Made by a program: the position numbers and the translations under genes
In this document: positions 46,930-59,059 of the stretch, piece after piece
How the letters are laid out: every line of letters begins with the position of its first letter
Numbering within the stretch: the stretch's first letter is position 1
Origin: Cheilinus undulatus
Taxonomy: Eukaryota; Chordata; Actinopteri; Labriformes; Labridae
Direction of reading: 5' to 3'
Assembly: GCF_018320785.1 (NCBI RefSeq)
Contig: NC_054867.1
Location: 55,005,776-55,069,775, forward strand
DNA length: 64,000 nucleotides
The notes under the pieces: generated by a model
Database searches by the model: none
What the model was told of the DNA's origin: nothing
Seen by the model: the letters and a program-made list of their open reading frames with translations, nothing else

Positions 46930-48730
46930 GACTATTAAGAGCCTTATAAATTTCTTTTGAATATATATTTTATTTTGTTTGGAACTATGCCACTTTGTTT
47001 GGGGGGCTGTGTTGGTTTATAGTTTTGGATTATAGTATTGCTAGCATGATTCTGGAATATTTACTTTTTTGTCAGTTAATGTGTCTGAATAATTCCATAT
47101 GGGATGGGTGATGTAAATGACGGGACACGTAAATAAAATATTCATTCATTTACTGTATGTAAACTCACGTCATCCTGCAATAAATTGGAGAGAATCATGG
47201 AAACACTTGTTTGTCAGTCCTCCTTCTCTTCCCTCTGAATCAGGGGGAGGGGCCAAGGGCGTCAGCAGCATTTTGAATGTGGGGGTGGGGGGGTGGGGCA
47301 TATTTTGGCAGGGGTTTGAAAGAAGTAGATGCAATTTCCCACATTCTGGTGCATTTTATCATGTTTTTAGATTGAAAATTACCTCCCTCTTTCATTGTTT
47401 TTCCTACGAGCCGACATGGTCTGCAATTACTGACAATTACTGAGGCACTGGGCATTAGAAGATTTTGAAAATACTAAACTTCCCAATAAGCCATGTGACA
47501 TTTTCCTTAACTGCCTGTCACCTTTCAGCTCTCACCTCAGCAACAGAGCTGTCTCCACTGCCCCTGACCCATGCTGCCCCTGCCTCTGACTCACTCTCAA
47601 TCTCAACCACCTCTATCAGGAGACATGGAGATGCATTGAGAGCTCTTTCATACTGATAATTAAAATAAGCTTAATGTAGATTGATCATATGAAGATTTCT
47701 GTGATGTAGCTCAGTCCTGTTATCAGCATATCAGATACACAGGTAGTATAGCGGCCTAATAATTATGTAGGCTACATTAGAAATGGGCCACCTCCCTAAA
47801 ACATGACTGAGCAGTTTCTCAGTTCAGAAACTGTCAAATGTGTGTTCAGACCTGGAGTCTGTTTTTAATGGACGCTGTCAGAGAGAGGAATAACGTCATG
47901 AGAGAGAAAAAAGTGAGTAGAAAAGACCCTAAATATGTTTAGAACTACAAATGAACTTCCTTCTGTCGATTCTTGTTTTTATAACGTCACAGTTCCAACC
48001 CTCATCCTTTATCTGGGCTTAGGACCGGCATAAATGACTCAAGAGAGATACTCTGGCAGTTACTTCAAATTGTATTTTTAGTTGTTTTTTTAAATTCTGT
48101 TTTTCATAAGTTTAGTTTTCTTAACTTTGGTTTAGTTTTGAAACTTATGGTCCATTTAAGAGCCTACAACAAATCACAGAGAGACATGAACATTTTTAAC
48201 CATTTGATTCATAATATGTTTTTTCTTTTTTTTTTTGCTCCTAAATGAACCAAAAAGAGACAATAGAAAAACTGTCAAAGCGCCTTCACAGCGCAGTTAA
48301 CATGCAGTCTGGACATGGAGGGGTGAACATCTGCTCTGAATGCAGCTGACAGGGACTGCTGAAGACAGGACTACTGGTGTGAGAGCTTTGAGACAGGGAG
48401 GGGCTGAGAGGAGCAGCAACAATACGTGCTTTCACGCCAGAGTCTCCTAAAGTCTCCAATAACACCAGAAAAGAAAAGTCGGTAGATTGGCAACACTGCT
48501 CCCGCACAAGGTGCCTGATGAGACCTACACCAGCCTGCTCGGGGTGCTAGCCTGCTAACATTCTTATCAGTAAAGCTGGCTGTGTTTCGCCATGGAAGAA
48601 CGCGATTTAGCTGTTTGGTCACTAAAGGGAAAACTCGGGCAACTTACAGAACTACAAACTTACTTTCCTTTTCTTCGAAAAAAAAACTCCTTAGGTCCAT
48701 CTCTCATCTGCTGAACAGTCAAAGAAAGTA
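46930..48730. other. Spacer, no gene supported
   Basis: It contains a G-rich stretch (47279-47298) and short open frames with no recognisable domain or coherent splicing. Low-level repeat remnants are likely. Confidence 0.4.
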
Positions 48731-48734
48731 TTTC

Positions 48735-50048
48735 AGCAATTATGACTTTATTCTCATAATATTACGACTTTTTTCTCGTAATATTACAACTTTATTCTCA
48801 TGATATTACTACTTTTATCTCGTAATATTACGTCTTTATTCTTGTAATATTACGACATTATTCTTGTAATATTACAACTTTATCTTTTTCCCAGTTTGTT
48901 GCCACTTTGAATTAGTTTTTACTGCTTTAAGCCCAATTCTGCCTCTTCTTTTTGCCCCTTTTTTGCCCTTTGTTTCCCTTTTTCACCATTTTTTGCCACA
49001 TTTTGCCCATTTAGGCTACCTTTTTCTATTAAATACCACTTGTTTACCATTTTTGCAATTTTTACCACTCTTAACTGCCTTTTACCCATTTAAGTCACTT
49101 TTCACTCATTTTTTTGCCACTTTTGGACCATTGTTTGCCACCTGGAACTCATTTTTTTGTCATTTTTCACCCATGTTTACTACTTTTTGACCATTTTTCC
49201 ACTTTTTCTCCCTATTTTCACCCCTTTTTGTTGCACTTTGACCATTTTTGCCATTTTTCACCCATTTAAGCTAAATGGGTAAAACTATTACTATTTCTTG
49301 TCCATTTTGCAACTTCTTTTTGACACTTTTCCCCCCATTTTGCCATTTTATCCCATTTTGTCTCTTTTACACCATTTCTTTGCCACTTTTTGCTAATTTT
49401 AGCTACCTTTGCTATTAAATACCCCTTTTTCCCCCCCTTTTTTTTGGCCTTTTTGGCAACTTTTTTTTTACACTTTTCACTATATTTCCACTTGTATTTA
49501 ATTTTTGCCCTTTTATTTTTTTTTACAAATTTTTTGCAAATTACTGTCCAAATAAGCTACCTTTTGCCATTAAATACCACTTCTTTCCTTTTTTCACACA
49601 TTGTGCCTCTTCTTTTCCCCCTTTTTTAGCCATTTTATCCCATTTTGGCCCTTTTTCACTCATTTTTGCCACTCTTGGACCATTGTTTGCCACCTGGAAC
49701 TCATTTTTTTGTCATTTCTCACCCATATTTGCTACTTTCTGACCATTTTTCCACTTTTTCTGCCTATTTTCACCCCTTTTTGCTGCATTTTGACCATTTT
49801 TGTCACCTGTGACTTTTTGTGTGTGACTTTTCACCACTTATAGTGTGGCTCTTGTAAAAGTATTTTTCATTATTTGGCTCTTTGGTTGAGTAACACTGAT
49901 TTAGAGAATATTTTAATTTACCCAAATAATGAAAAATAATATATGGCTGCATGTCCAACAAGGTATTTAATACTTTGTAGACTTTTGCCACCATTAGACC
50001 CACAATCATGACCCACTTTAGGGTCCTGACCCACCAGTTGAGAACCAT
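48735..50048. mobile_element. hAT-type composite region (families A and B mixed)
   Basis: It starts with a reverse-complement array of the TAATATTACGA minisatellite (48735-48890), continues with TTTTTGCCACTTTT words (48890-49830), the family B end TTTGGCTCTTTGGTTGAGTA at about 49873, and a family A-like end GACCCACCAGTTGAGAACCA at about 50026. Boundaries are uncertain. Confidence 0.5.
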
Positions 50049-50554
50049 TGATCTATAGAGTATAAGGCTCAAAGTGTAAGTATAAATATGTAACACTTTT
50101 ATCAATACTGAACAAAAACACAGGTTTATTTAAGAAGAAATTAAAAATTAAGCAGTGCTGTGTAACATTTCCTACAGTGGCCAACTATTTAAAACTCTGA
50201 GGTATCGGGTGAACAACTTTCTGAATGAGGTTCATTAATAATCAATTACACAATATCAGGTTGTTAGACACTTAACCTTACTCCTGTGTGTGTGGCGGAC
50301 AGACAGGAAGTAGAGGACTGAAACCCACACCAAACAGAATTGGAGGAAAAATATTTTAGCCAGGATAAGAGTCCAAAAGTACAAGATTTACCATTCTGCT
50401 GAGAAATTTGCAGTTAGTCATGATCTTTTTAAAATTTTCCCCTTATCCTCCAAAGCTGTGAACTGCTGATTTACATTATCAGCTCTATATTCTATAAAAC
50501 AGGATTATATGTGCTACTCTAAACCCTCATAAGGAGCGATCCGCATGTCTGATT
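50049..50554. other. Spacer downstream of the minus-strand gene
   Basis: No repeat or exon recognised; it should contain the 3' UTR of the SPMIP1-like gene. No convincing polyadenylation signal was fixed. Confidence 0.4.
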
Positions 50555-53500
50555 TCAGCCCAGAGTGTCGGTGGCTGAAGGGTCGCTGAACACGCCGTTC
50601 CTGGCGTAAAACGTGTTCTTCACCACTGAGGATTTGGCGCGGGACGGCGTTCTGTAATCCAGAGTGTAGTCACCTGAGGATCATGACAGAAAAGGTCAAT
50701 CTGGAGGGAAAGAACTGGAGAGTATTTTTACCAGCTGAGACAAACAGCAAGTACATATCCAGTCTGGAAGCTAGTCAGGGTCTTGATCCTACCCAGCCTC
50801 CATCCATACTCCCAGGACGAGAGCACGGGAAAGTCGAACTTGTCCTCAGGTCTGATTCGTCCTCGTCTCTGCAGGTACAGGCTGCGCCCTTTACCCTGAA
50901 GAACACGCTTCATTAGAATAACTAAAAGAGGATTAAAATACGTCATGTTTCAACATTTGGCAGAAATGAAGAAGAAATGACTGACTGCTGTCTACATGTG
51001 TTGGTGTAAAAGTCAGCTAGTTTACAATCATGCCACTATAATTTGCATCGTGTCTGTCTGTGTTGATTTTCACGCCACATCGTTGCTCCAATTGTCCTTG
51101 TTCTCTCTCAGTAGACTTCTTAGGTATACTGGTTCGAAACTGGTGCCATGGAAAAACCATAAATATGAAAAGATTGTGTGCCAAGTCATGATTCAGGGAC
51201 TTCTGTTGAGCTCCATTTAAGTCAGAAGTCGGATGTCCGAGCTGGGAATGACGTCGCATCCGAGTCTAATGTGTTTGATTCGCTATGAGCTCTAAAGAGT
51301 CGGCCACAGAGTCAGTGTTTTGTGCTGCCTACTAAGACGTGATTCTTTGCCTTTGTGCACATTACAGGAATGGATTTAGAGAGGGTTAGGATATCATTAG
51401 CAGAAATAGTCAGAACAAAGTAAGATATCTTTTAAGCTCTTCTCCCTCCTCATAATTAACAAGATGACACGTGTGTGTAATTTACTGGGGAATCACAGTT
51501 TAGTTGTTGGTTTGAATGTGGGTCTGTCTCCGTGTTGCACCACAGGTGGGCCGTGTGATTCTTTGTTAAAGCTCCATAAAAAAGCGTGTGCACTTAAACT
51601 TAGTAAATAAGTCAAAAGGCACAGCTTTAACACTAAGACTAAGACTGAGAGGTCTGAAATGTAAACTGAAAACTGCAGACTGGTGCTAAAGGAGCAGTTC
51701 TCATCTTTGATTACAGAGAGGACAGTGGAGGCTGAACAGCAGTGGTTCATACATGGTGAGAGGATTCCTGATAGAGAGCCATTCTGGTCTGTGGAGACAC
51801 GGGTCTCATCAGGGGGGCGACACTGAGCTGTCCTTCTTCTGAGGAGGCGACAGAAGGAGGAGGATGAAGGAGGTCACTCTTCTTCTCTGGTGTGCTGGTA
51901 ACGGTAGGAGGCACAGCCCTGGGTGGGGCAACGAGATAAAACAATTCAAAGGTCACATATTATGGAAAAGTCACTTTTCAGGCTATTCTAGCAAAATATA
52001 TATGTACCCCTGGTCTGTCCACAATCCCCCCAAGAATCTGGCAGGCAGCTCATTAACATTAAAAGCTACAGACACAGAAACAGCTCGTTCTGAGCAGGGC
52101 TGAAACAGAGGGGGTTTTTAGACATACAAACATCCAATACTGAAATGTTTTTACAGCAATAAACTTCAGAGGCATGTTTTGGGGACCTCTGAGACAGATC
52201 TAAAATTGTCTTAAAGGGGTCAAATATGTGACCTTTTTTTTTTTTGCAATCAAATTTTTATTAACATTTTCAAAGAAAAATATATAATATAATAATATAA
52301 TATAAAATATGTGACCTTTAATGTTTAGACAAAAACATTTACACAAAAAAGTCTGAAAATGAGATAAAAACTAACATTTTGGTAATACAAAGAAAAGAAG
52401 AAAAATAAGAATTCTCGAGGAAGATACTGGAATTTACTCTTTATAAAAGAAAACCTTAAAAAATGTGTTTTATTATACTGTTTGTCCTCTTAGAGCAGTA
52501 GTTCTCAACTAGTCAGGCATCAGGACCCACCAAGTCCTCCTCAAGAGAAATCACGACCCAAAAAAAGAAAAAAAAAAAAAAGAAAGAATTGCATGAATGC
52601 ATAAATTAGTCGTCACTGGTTAGTCAGTATTCCTGGCTACGATTACACCATGAAGACATAAGAGCATGCCAAAAAATGTTGATGTTTGGGTTCTAAATAG
52701 AAAAACTTATTTCACTTTGGGCGCTTTCACATTAGGCCCAGTTGTTTCGAACCGTGCCGCGGCGTGATTCGAGACCACCTCCCCAAGTGGGCCCAAGCCC
52801 GGTGCCTGGGAGCGGTTCATTTGCATTCACACTACCCAAATGAACCGGACTTTGGGCTCAAGTGCACTGGGATCCGGGACCGGGCCCCTAGTGTGAAAGC
52901 CACCTAAGAGACAGGACTAACAAACACATTAGAAAAGCACATAATTACTAAAGGATTTGCATGCATACATCTTATTTTACTCCATTTTCCAGAGATAGCA
53001 TAGAAGTTTGGTAATTTCTCTAAAAATTCCCTTGTTATCTTGGGTAAACTAGCTTTATCTCCCAACAAAAGGGAGATAAATAAGTAGAAATCTTGAGAAA
53101 AATACAGAATTTTACTCATGATCATAGGTAAACCTAAAAAAAATACATGTATGAAATTACTGTATGTCCACTTAGGGCTTCTGTAGAGTTTAGAGTTTTG
53201 TCGCATTTTTTTTCCCTAGTGTACTTTTGCAACCCACAAGCTACAATTTACTCAGCTACTAGAACTGCAGACAGAGCTACTGCAGACAGAGCTACAGTTT
53301 ACTGTAGACAGAACTAGACAATTTCCACGAACGGAAATCGTAAGAGGGGCTCGGGGGGCGTGCGGGTTTCATCGCAAGGTCATTCCTGACAATAGACCTG
53401 ACTTGTCATTACAAGGTCATGTCCAAGTCCAGGCTGAAGCAGCATGTAGCTGACCAATGACACGGTGAAATGGTTGAGAAACACTGTACATGACAGGAGG

Positions 53501-56500
53501 CTTCATTCATGTGTTTTAGTCATGTATGGCCTGAATAGCTGATGCTGATCACCTGGCACCTGAGCTTCAGCTGTCTTCTTGATATACCTGGTGGTGTTGG
53601 CCCTCCCTGTGAAATAGAGTCCTTTAATTGGATTCTATACAGACATGCAGTTCCTGTCAAGGTCTTGATGAGAGCAGGAGCAGAAGAGATGAATTTTATC
53701 ATTTCCAGCTCCATTTGAACACATGAAAAACTTTTATTGAGAAAGGATTGTGGGTTCTTATTTTGATTGATGTCACCAAAGTCAAGACAACACACACGCA
53801 TGCGCGCTTCGTGTGCTAACACACACAAATGCACAATCTCTCCCATTCACTTCATATGGGATATATGTGTGGCTGTCTTTGGCGACTGACGTCGCCAAAG
53901 ACTTTATGGGGGACTGTATGTGGATGAGAAGTCACCCACAGTCCCACCATCATGTTAAAGCAGTGTTTAAATGGGGTGCTTTATTGGAACAGCTCCATGT
54001 GTGTGCGTGATCAAAGCTCATTGAGGGCTGTATGTGTGTTAATCAGCAATGACATCATCATCAGTGATCACAGAGAGCAGTTACACCTGTGAGAGAAGAG
54101 AGCAGTTTTGGGTGATTTTGCTTGTGAACACAGTCTCTTTCTCCTCTCTTTGTGTGAACACTGTACATGCTATCATCGAACGGATTTCAGCGTGAGCATC
54201 TGCAGGCCTTGAACTATCAGTGATGTTATTTTGGTGTTGATTGTGCAAGAAATGAGGCCAGGGGGCGAGCTAAAAACGGGCATCTTTCTGACTCTGATGA
54301 CAAAATTATCAGATTCTGTAACATTGCAGCAGACGAGAGAGGTGTCAGCGTACTTGGGACAGTTGGTCCTCTCACGCCAAAACTGCACATGATATGGCTT
54401 TGGTTCTTGGTTTGACAGTAGCGGTACAGATTTCCTCCATTTTGATATATATTTTATGTGTGTGGTGTTAGATTTATGGCTGTAGTCACTAGTTGTTTGC
54501 AAAATTCCCAGTTGATGTGTCAGCTCTACCAGCCTCTGGGGTGAGGACATCACCCACTCTAGCAGGGCGATTTTTAAGCATTTTCGCTAAATGCACAGGA
54601 GTTGGAAGACTCATCTATCGAAAACCATAAACCCCATCATCATAACAAAGACATTCCTGAAGACAGGACAAAAATACCTGCGTTTAGAGTTTGAATGATC
54701 CGTGTAGGTGAAAGTATGGCAAAGCAGTAGGGGTGGTAAAAACCCTATTTTTGTGGTTTCATCGTCCCTCTAAAAAAAAGCTGCAAATCTCTTCGAAAAA
54801 TCATAGCACACAGATCGGGAACAAACCACACGTTTTGATGTATAATTTGTAGGGGTTTTCTAAAAAGCCCTAGGAGGAGTAGCACATGAATTTTTGTCCA
54901 CAAGATGGAGAAAAGAAAACAGAAATGCACGGAAGAACAATAGTGACTCGTGGCTCGTGTCGTTGCCCCGAGCCCCTAACTACAGTTTACTCAGATACTA
55001 GAACTGCAGACAGAGCTACAGTTTACTCAGATACTAGAACTGCAGACAGAGCTACAGTTTACTCAGATACTAGAACTGCAGACAGAGCTACAGTTTACTC
55101 AGACACTAGAACTGCAGACAGAGCTACAGTTTACTCAGATACTAGAACTGCAGACAGAGCTACAGTTTACTCAGATACTAGAACTGCAGACAGAGCTACA
55201 GTTTACTCAGATACTAGAACTGCAGACAGAGCTACAGTTTACTCAGATACTAGAACTGCAGACAGAGCTACAGTTTACTCAGACTCTAGAACTGCAGACA
55301 GAGCTACAGTTTACTCAGATACTAGAACTGCAGACAGAGCTACAGTTTACTCAGACACTAGAACTGCAGACAGAGCTACAGTTTACTCAGACACTAGAAC
55401 TTCAGACAGAGCTACAGTTTACTCAGACGCTAGAACTGCAGACAGAGCTACAGTTTACTCAGACACTAGAACTGCAGACAGAGCTACAGTTTACTCAGAC
55501 GCTAGAACTGCAGACAGAGCTACAGTTTACTCAGACTCTAGAACTGCAGACAGAGCTACAGTTTACTCAGACTCTAGAACTGCAGACAGAGCTACAGTTT
55601 ACTCAGACGCTAGAACTGCAGACAGAGCTACAGTTTACTCAGACACTAGAACTGCAGACAGAGCTACAGTTTACTCAGATACTAGAACTGCAGACAGAGC
55701 TACAGTTTACTCAGATACTAGAACTGCAGACAGAGCTACAGTTTACTCAGATACTAGAACTGCAGACAGAGCTACAGTTTACTCAGACACTAGAACTGCA
55801 GACAGAGCTACAGTTCACTCAAACACTAGAACTGCAGACAGAGCTACAGTTTACTCAGATACTAGAACTGCAGACAGAGCTACAGTTTACTCAGATACTA
55901 GAACTGCAGACAGAGCTACAGTTTACTCAGACTCTAGAACTGCAGACAGAGCTACAGTTTACTCAGATACTAGAACTGCAGACAGAGCTACAGTTTACTC
56001 AGACACTAGAACTGCAGACAGAGCTACAGTTTACTCAGACACTAGAACTTCAGACAGAGCTACAGTTTACTCAGATGCTAGAACTGCAGACAGAGCTACA
56101 GTTTACTCAGATACTAGAACTGCAGACAGAGCTACAGTTTACTCAGATACTAGAACTGCAGACAGAGCTACAGTTTACTCAGACTCTAGAACTGCAGACA
56201 GAGCTACAGTTCACTCAAACACTAGAACTGCAGACAGAGCTACAGTTTACTCAGATACTAGAACTGCAGACAGAGCTACAGTTTACTCAGATACTAGAAC
56301 TGCAGACAGAGCTACAGTTTACTCAGACTCTAGAACTGCAGACAGAGCTACAGTTTACTCAGATACTAGAACTGCAGACAGAGCTACAGTTTACTTAGAC
56401 ACTAGAACTGCAGACAGAGCTACAGTTTACTCAGACACTAGAACTTCAGACAGAGCTACAGTTTACTCAGACACTAGAACTGCAGACAGAGCTACAGTTT

Positions 56501-58123
56501 ACTCAGACACTAGAACTGCAGACAGAGCTACAGTTAACTCAGACACTAGAACTGCAGACAGAGCTACAGTTTACTCAGACACTAGAACTGCAGACAGAGC
56601 TACAGTTTACTCAGACGCTAGAACTGCAGACAGAGCTACAGTTTACTCAGACACTAGAACTGCAGACAGAGCTACAGTTTACTCAGACGCTAGAACTGCA
56701 GACAGAGCTACAGTTTACTCAGACACTAGAACTTCAGACAGAGCTACAGTTTACTCAGATACTAGAACTGCAGACAGAGCTACAGTTTACTCAGATACTA
56801 GAACTGCAGACAGAGCTACAGTTTACTCAGATACTAGAACTGCAGACAGCGCTACAGTTTACTCAGACTCTAGAACTGCAGACAGAGCTACAGTTCACTC
56901 AAACACTAGAACTGCAGACAGAGCTACAGTTTACTCAGATACTAGAACTGCAGACAGAGCTACAGTTTACTCAGACACTAGAACTTCAGACAGAGCTACA
57001 GTTTACTCAGACACTAGAACAGCAGACAGAGCTACAGTTTACTCAGACTCTAGAACTGCAGACAGAGCTACAGTTTACTCAGACACTAGAACTTCAGACA
57101 GAGCTACAGTTTACTCAGACACTAGAACTGCAGACAGAGCTACAGTTTACTCAGACACTAGAACTTCAGACAGAGCTACAGTTTACTCAGACACTAGAAC
57201 TGCAGACAGGGCTACAGTTTACTCAGACACTAGAACTGTAGACAGAGCTACAGTTTACTCAGATACTAGAACTGCAGACAGAGCTACAGTTTACTCAGAC
57301 ACTAGAACAGCAGACAGAGCTACAGTTTACTCAGACACTAGAACTTCAGACAGAGCTACAGTTTACTCAGACACTAGAACTGCAGACAGAGCTACAGTTT
57401 ACTCAGACACCAGAACTGCAGACAGAACTACAGTTTACTCAGACACTAGAACTGCAGACAGAGCTACAGTTTACTCAGACACTAGAACAGCAGACAGAGC
57501 TACAGTTTACTCAGACACTAGAACTGCAGACAGAGCTACAGTTTACTCAGATGCTAGAACTGCAGACAGAGCTACGTTAACTCAGATACTAGAACTGCAG
57601 ACAGAGCTACAGTTTACTTAGATGCTGGAACTTCAGACAGAGCTACGTTAACTCAGATACTAGAACTGCAGACAGAGCTACAGTTTACTCAGATACTAGA
57701 ACTGCAGACAGAGCTACAGTTTACTCAGATACTAGAACTGCAGACAGAGCTACAGTTTACTCAGATACTAGAACTGCAGACAGAGCTACAGTTTACTCAG
57801 ATACTAGAACTGCAGACAGAGCTACAGTTTACTCAGATACTAGAATTGCAGACAGAGCTACAGTTTACTCAGATACTAGAACTGCAGACAGAGCTACAGT
57901 TTACATGAAACTCCATCCAAATGCAGCTCAAACGTGCATCAGCTCACCGGGGGTCTGCAGGTAGATGGGGTTGCTGGGGTGTTTTTGTGTTGATGTTTCC
58001 AGGATTGTAGCAGGAGGGGTAAAGCTCAGCATAGCGTCTCCTCCAGGCCAACCGGGTCAACATCTCCTTTTGGATCTGCTCTCTGTAGCAGTTCTGGCTC
58101 TGGGTCGTCAGCAGGCTCTGCAT
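50555..58123 (-). CDS. spmip1: Sperm microtubule inner protein 1-like (ATP6V1F-neighbour family)
   Basis: Four minus-strand exons join in frame: 58123-57948, 51918-51753, 50895-50793 and 50673-50555 (stop 50557-50555), giving 187 residues. Donors are CCCCG|GTGAGC, CACCAT|GTATGA and GGCTGG|GTAGGA; acceptors are CCACCCAG, TTCTTCAG and GATCCTCAG. The start MQSLLTTQSQNCYREQIQKE is followed by LTRLAWRRRYAELYP, a Pro/Ser-rich middle, RPVSPQTRMALYQ, then KGRSLYLQRRG, FPVLSSWEYGWRLGDY and NTFYARNGVF. I recognise this order from memory as the ATP6V1FNB/SPMIP1 family, proteins inside sperm axonemal doublet microtubules. No membrane or signal segment is seen. The first intron (6 kb) holds the 36-bp minisatellite. 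The gene model is firmer than the name. Confidence 0.65.
51949..52325. mobile_element. MITE with AAAGGTCACATATTATGG-type ends
   Basis: The left end AAAGGTCACATATTATGGAA mirrors the right end AATATGTGACCTTTAATG. It lies in the first intron of the SPMIP1-like gene, just next to the second coding exon. A small retroposed insertion sits near the right end. Confidence 0.55.
52237..52304 (-). mobile_element. 68-bp retroposed LINE tail with target-site duplication
   Basis: AAATATGTGACCTTT occurs at 52222-52236 and 52305-52319. Between them is poly-T followed by sequence reading on the minus strand GAAAATGTTAATAAAAATTT with GATTGC and poly(A), like an L1 3' end. Confidence 0.75.
52490..52580. repeat. 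hAT-type end remnant
   Basis: GTAGTTCTCAACTAGTCAGG with AGGACCCACC resembles the CAGTGGTTCTCAACC family; the partner end is not found. Confidence 0.35.
52718..52907. mobile_element. 190-bp MITE with TTTCACA ends
   Basis: The left end GGGCGCTTTCACATTAGG and the minus-strand right end GGTGGCTTTCACACTAGG are inverted repeats. The interior is GC-rich (GAACCG words). It lies in the SPMIP1-like gene's first intron. Confidence 0.65.
52908..53230. other. Intron sequence, nothing recognised
   Basis: No exon or repeat supported. Confidence 0.4.
53234..53322 (+). repeat. Isolated short copy of the 36-bp unit
   Basis: CTACAATTTACTCAGCTACT, AGAACTGCAGACAGAGCTAC and a partial further copy, 1.65 kb left of the main array at 54980. 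It looks like a seed or a detached edge of that array. Confidence 0.7.
53343..54975. mobile_element. Possible transposon splitting the 36-bp repeat
   Basis: AGGGGCTCGGGG near 53343 and CCCCGAGCCCCT near 54964 are inverted repeats, each directly next to 36-bp repeat sequence, with TAA beside both. This suggests an insertion into an older array. The interior contains minus-strand open frame 54173-54553 without a recognised domain. Only about 10-12 terminal bases match. Confidence 0.3.
54980..57905 (+). repeat. 36-bp minisatellite (about 81 copies)
   Basis: Unit ACTAGAACTGCAGACAGAGC plus TACAGTTTACTCAGAT. Because 36 is a multiple of three, one frame stays open for 911 codons from 54886, encoding a 12-residue repeat (RTADRATVYSDT). 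Most variation is at one or two positions (GAT/GAC, ACT/TCT/GCT, GCA/TCA). It lies in the first intron of the SPMIP1-like gene, antisense to it. Confidence 0.97.
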
Positions 58124-58180
58124 CTCCTGCCACAGACGAGCGTTTAGCAACCATTCTAACACATTACTATTGCTATCGAA

Positions 58181-59059
58181 CACAGGTGTCAAACTCAAGG
58201 CCCGGGGGCCAAATCCGGTCCATGGAACAGTTAAATCTGGCCTGTAAGATGATCTGATATTTCTGTTCCAACTGTCCCATCAGTCTGAGTTCTGCAGATT
58301 TCCTCAAGTATAAACATGTGAACTTATCCTGATGATTTAAGATATCCTTGTTAAGTCATAAAATCTTAAAAAAGTTAGGGGTAAAAATATTTAGATAAGA
58401 AGTCAGGAATGTGAGAAAAGAAATTAATTTTTGTTTTAATTTCACATTTTCAATATAGCATCTCACAATCAGGACTCAAACTTAGGATTTTGACTTTTAA
58501 TTTCATACTTTGAGCATTTCAACTCATAATTTTGACTTCTCATATCATATTTTGAGCTTTAAGATTCATAATTCTAATTTTTAAGTGATATTTTGACCTT
58601 TTTAACCAATTATTTGTATTTCATCTCATATTTTCAACTTCATAATCCTGTAGTTTGACCTTTTAGACTCACAATTTTAAATTTTAAATCATATTTTGCC
58701 TTTTAATTTCATGATTACAATTTTATTTCTTATTTTGACCTTTTAAACTCATAATTTTGACTTTCTTTCTAATATATTTGCTATTAAAAACATTATTTTT
58801 CAATGTCATTTTCATATTTTGACCTTTCTGAACTAATACATTTACTTTTCTCAGACTGTGAGCCTTTAAACTTATCTTTTTAACTTTTTAAATGTCAAAA
58901 TCATTTATCATCAGTGCTAAGTTTTTTATATATATATATATTTTATTTCGGTGAAATGAGGTTGACAGTTTCTGGTTAAAAAGCTGACCCTGTTAGGCCC
59001 TCGTGTTAGTCCTGAATCCAGAATCCGGCCCCTGCTGTGACTGAGTTTGACCCCCCCTT
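58181..59059 (-). mobile_element. hAT-type element (CAGGTGTCAAACTCA family) beside the SPMIP1-like start
   Basis: The left end CAGGTGTCAAACTCAAGGCC and the right end TGAGTTTGACCCCCC are inverted repeats of the same family as 13576-15996. Flanks CTATCGAA (58173-58180) and CTATAGAA (59060-59067) agree at 7 of 8. The interior is TTTTGACTTTT-type degenerate tandem sequence. It ends 58 bases from the SPMIP1-like start codon. Confidence 0.75.

Noticed and set aside
47465-47656. Short plus-strand frame with Ser/Thr/Pro content
   Set aside because: No recognisable domain, weak context, and flanking sequence looks like repeat remnants.
54886-57621. 911-residue repetitive protein on the plus strand
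   Set aside because: The frame follows from a 36-base unit; the array is inside an intron of an opposite-strand gene, and residue-changing variants are common. Kept as a repeat and as a finding, not as a gene.
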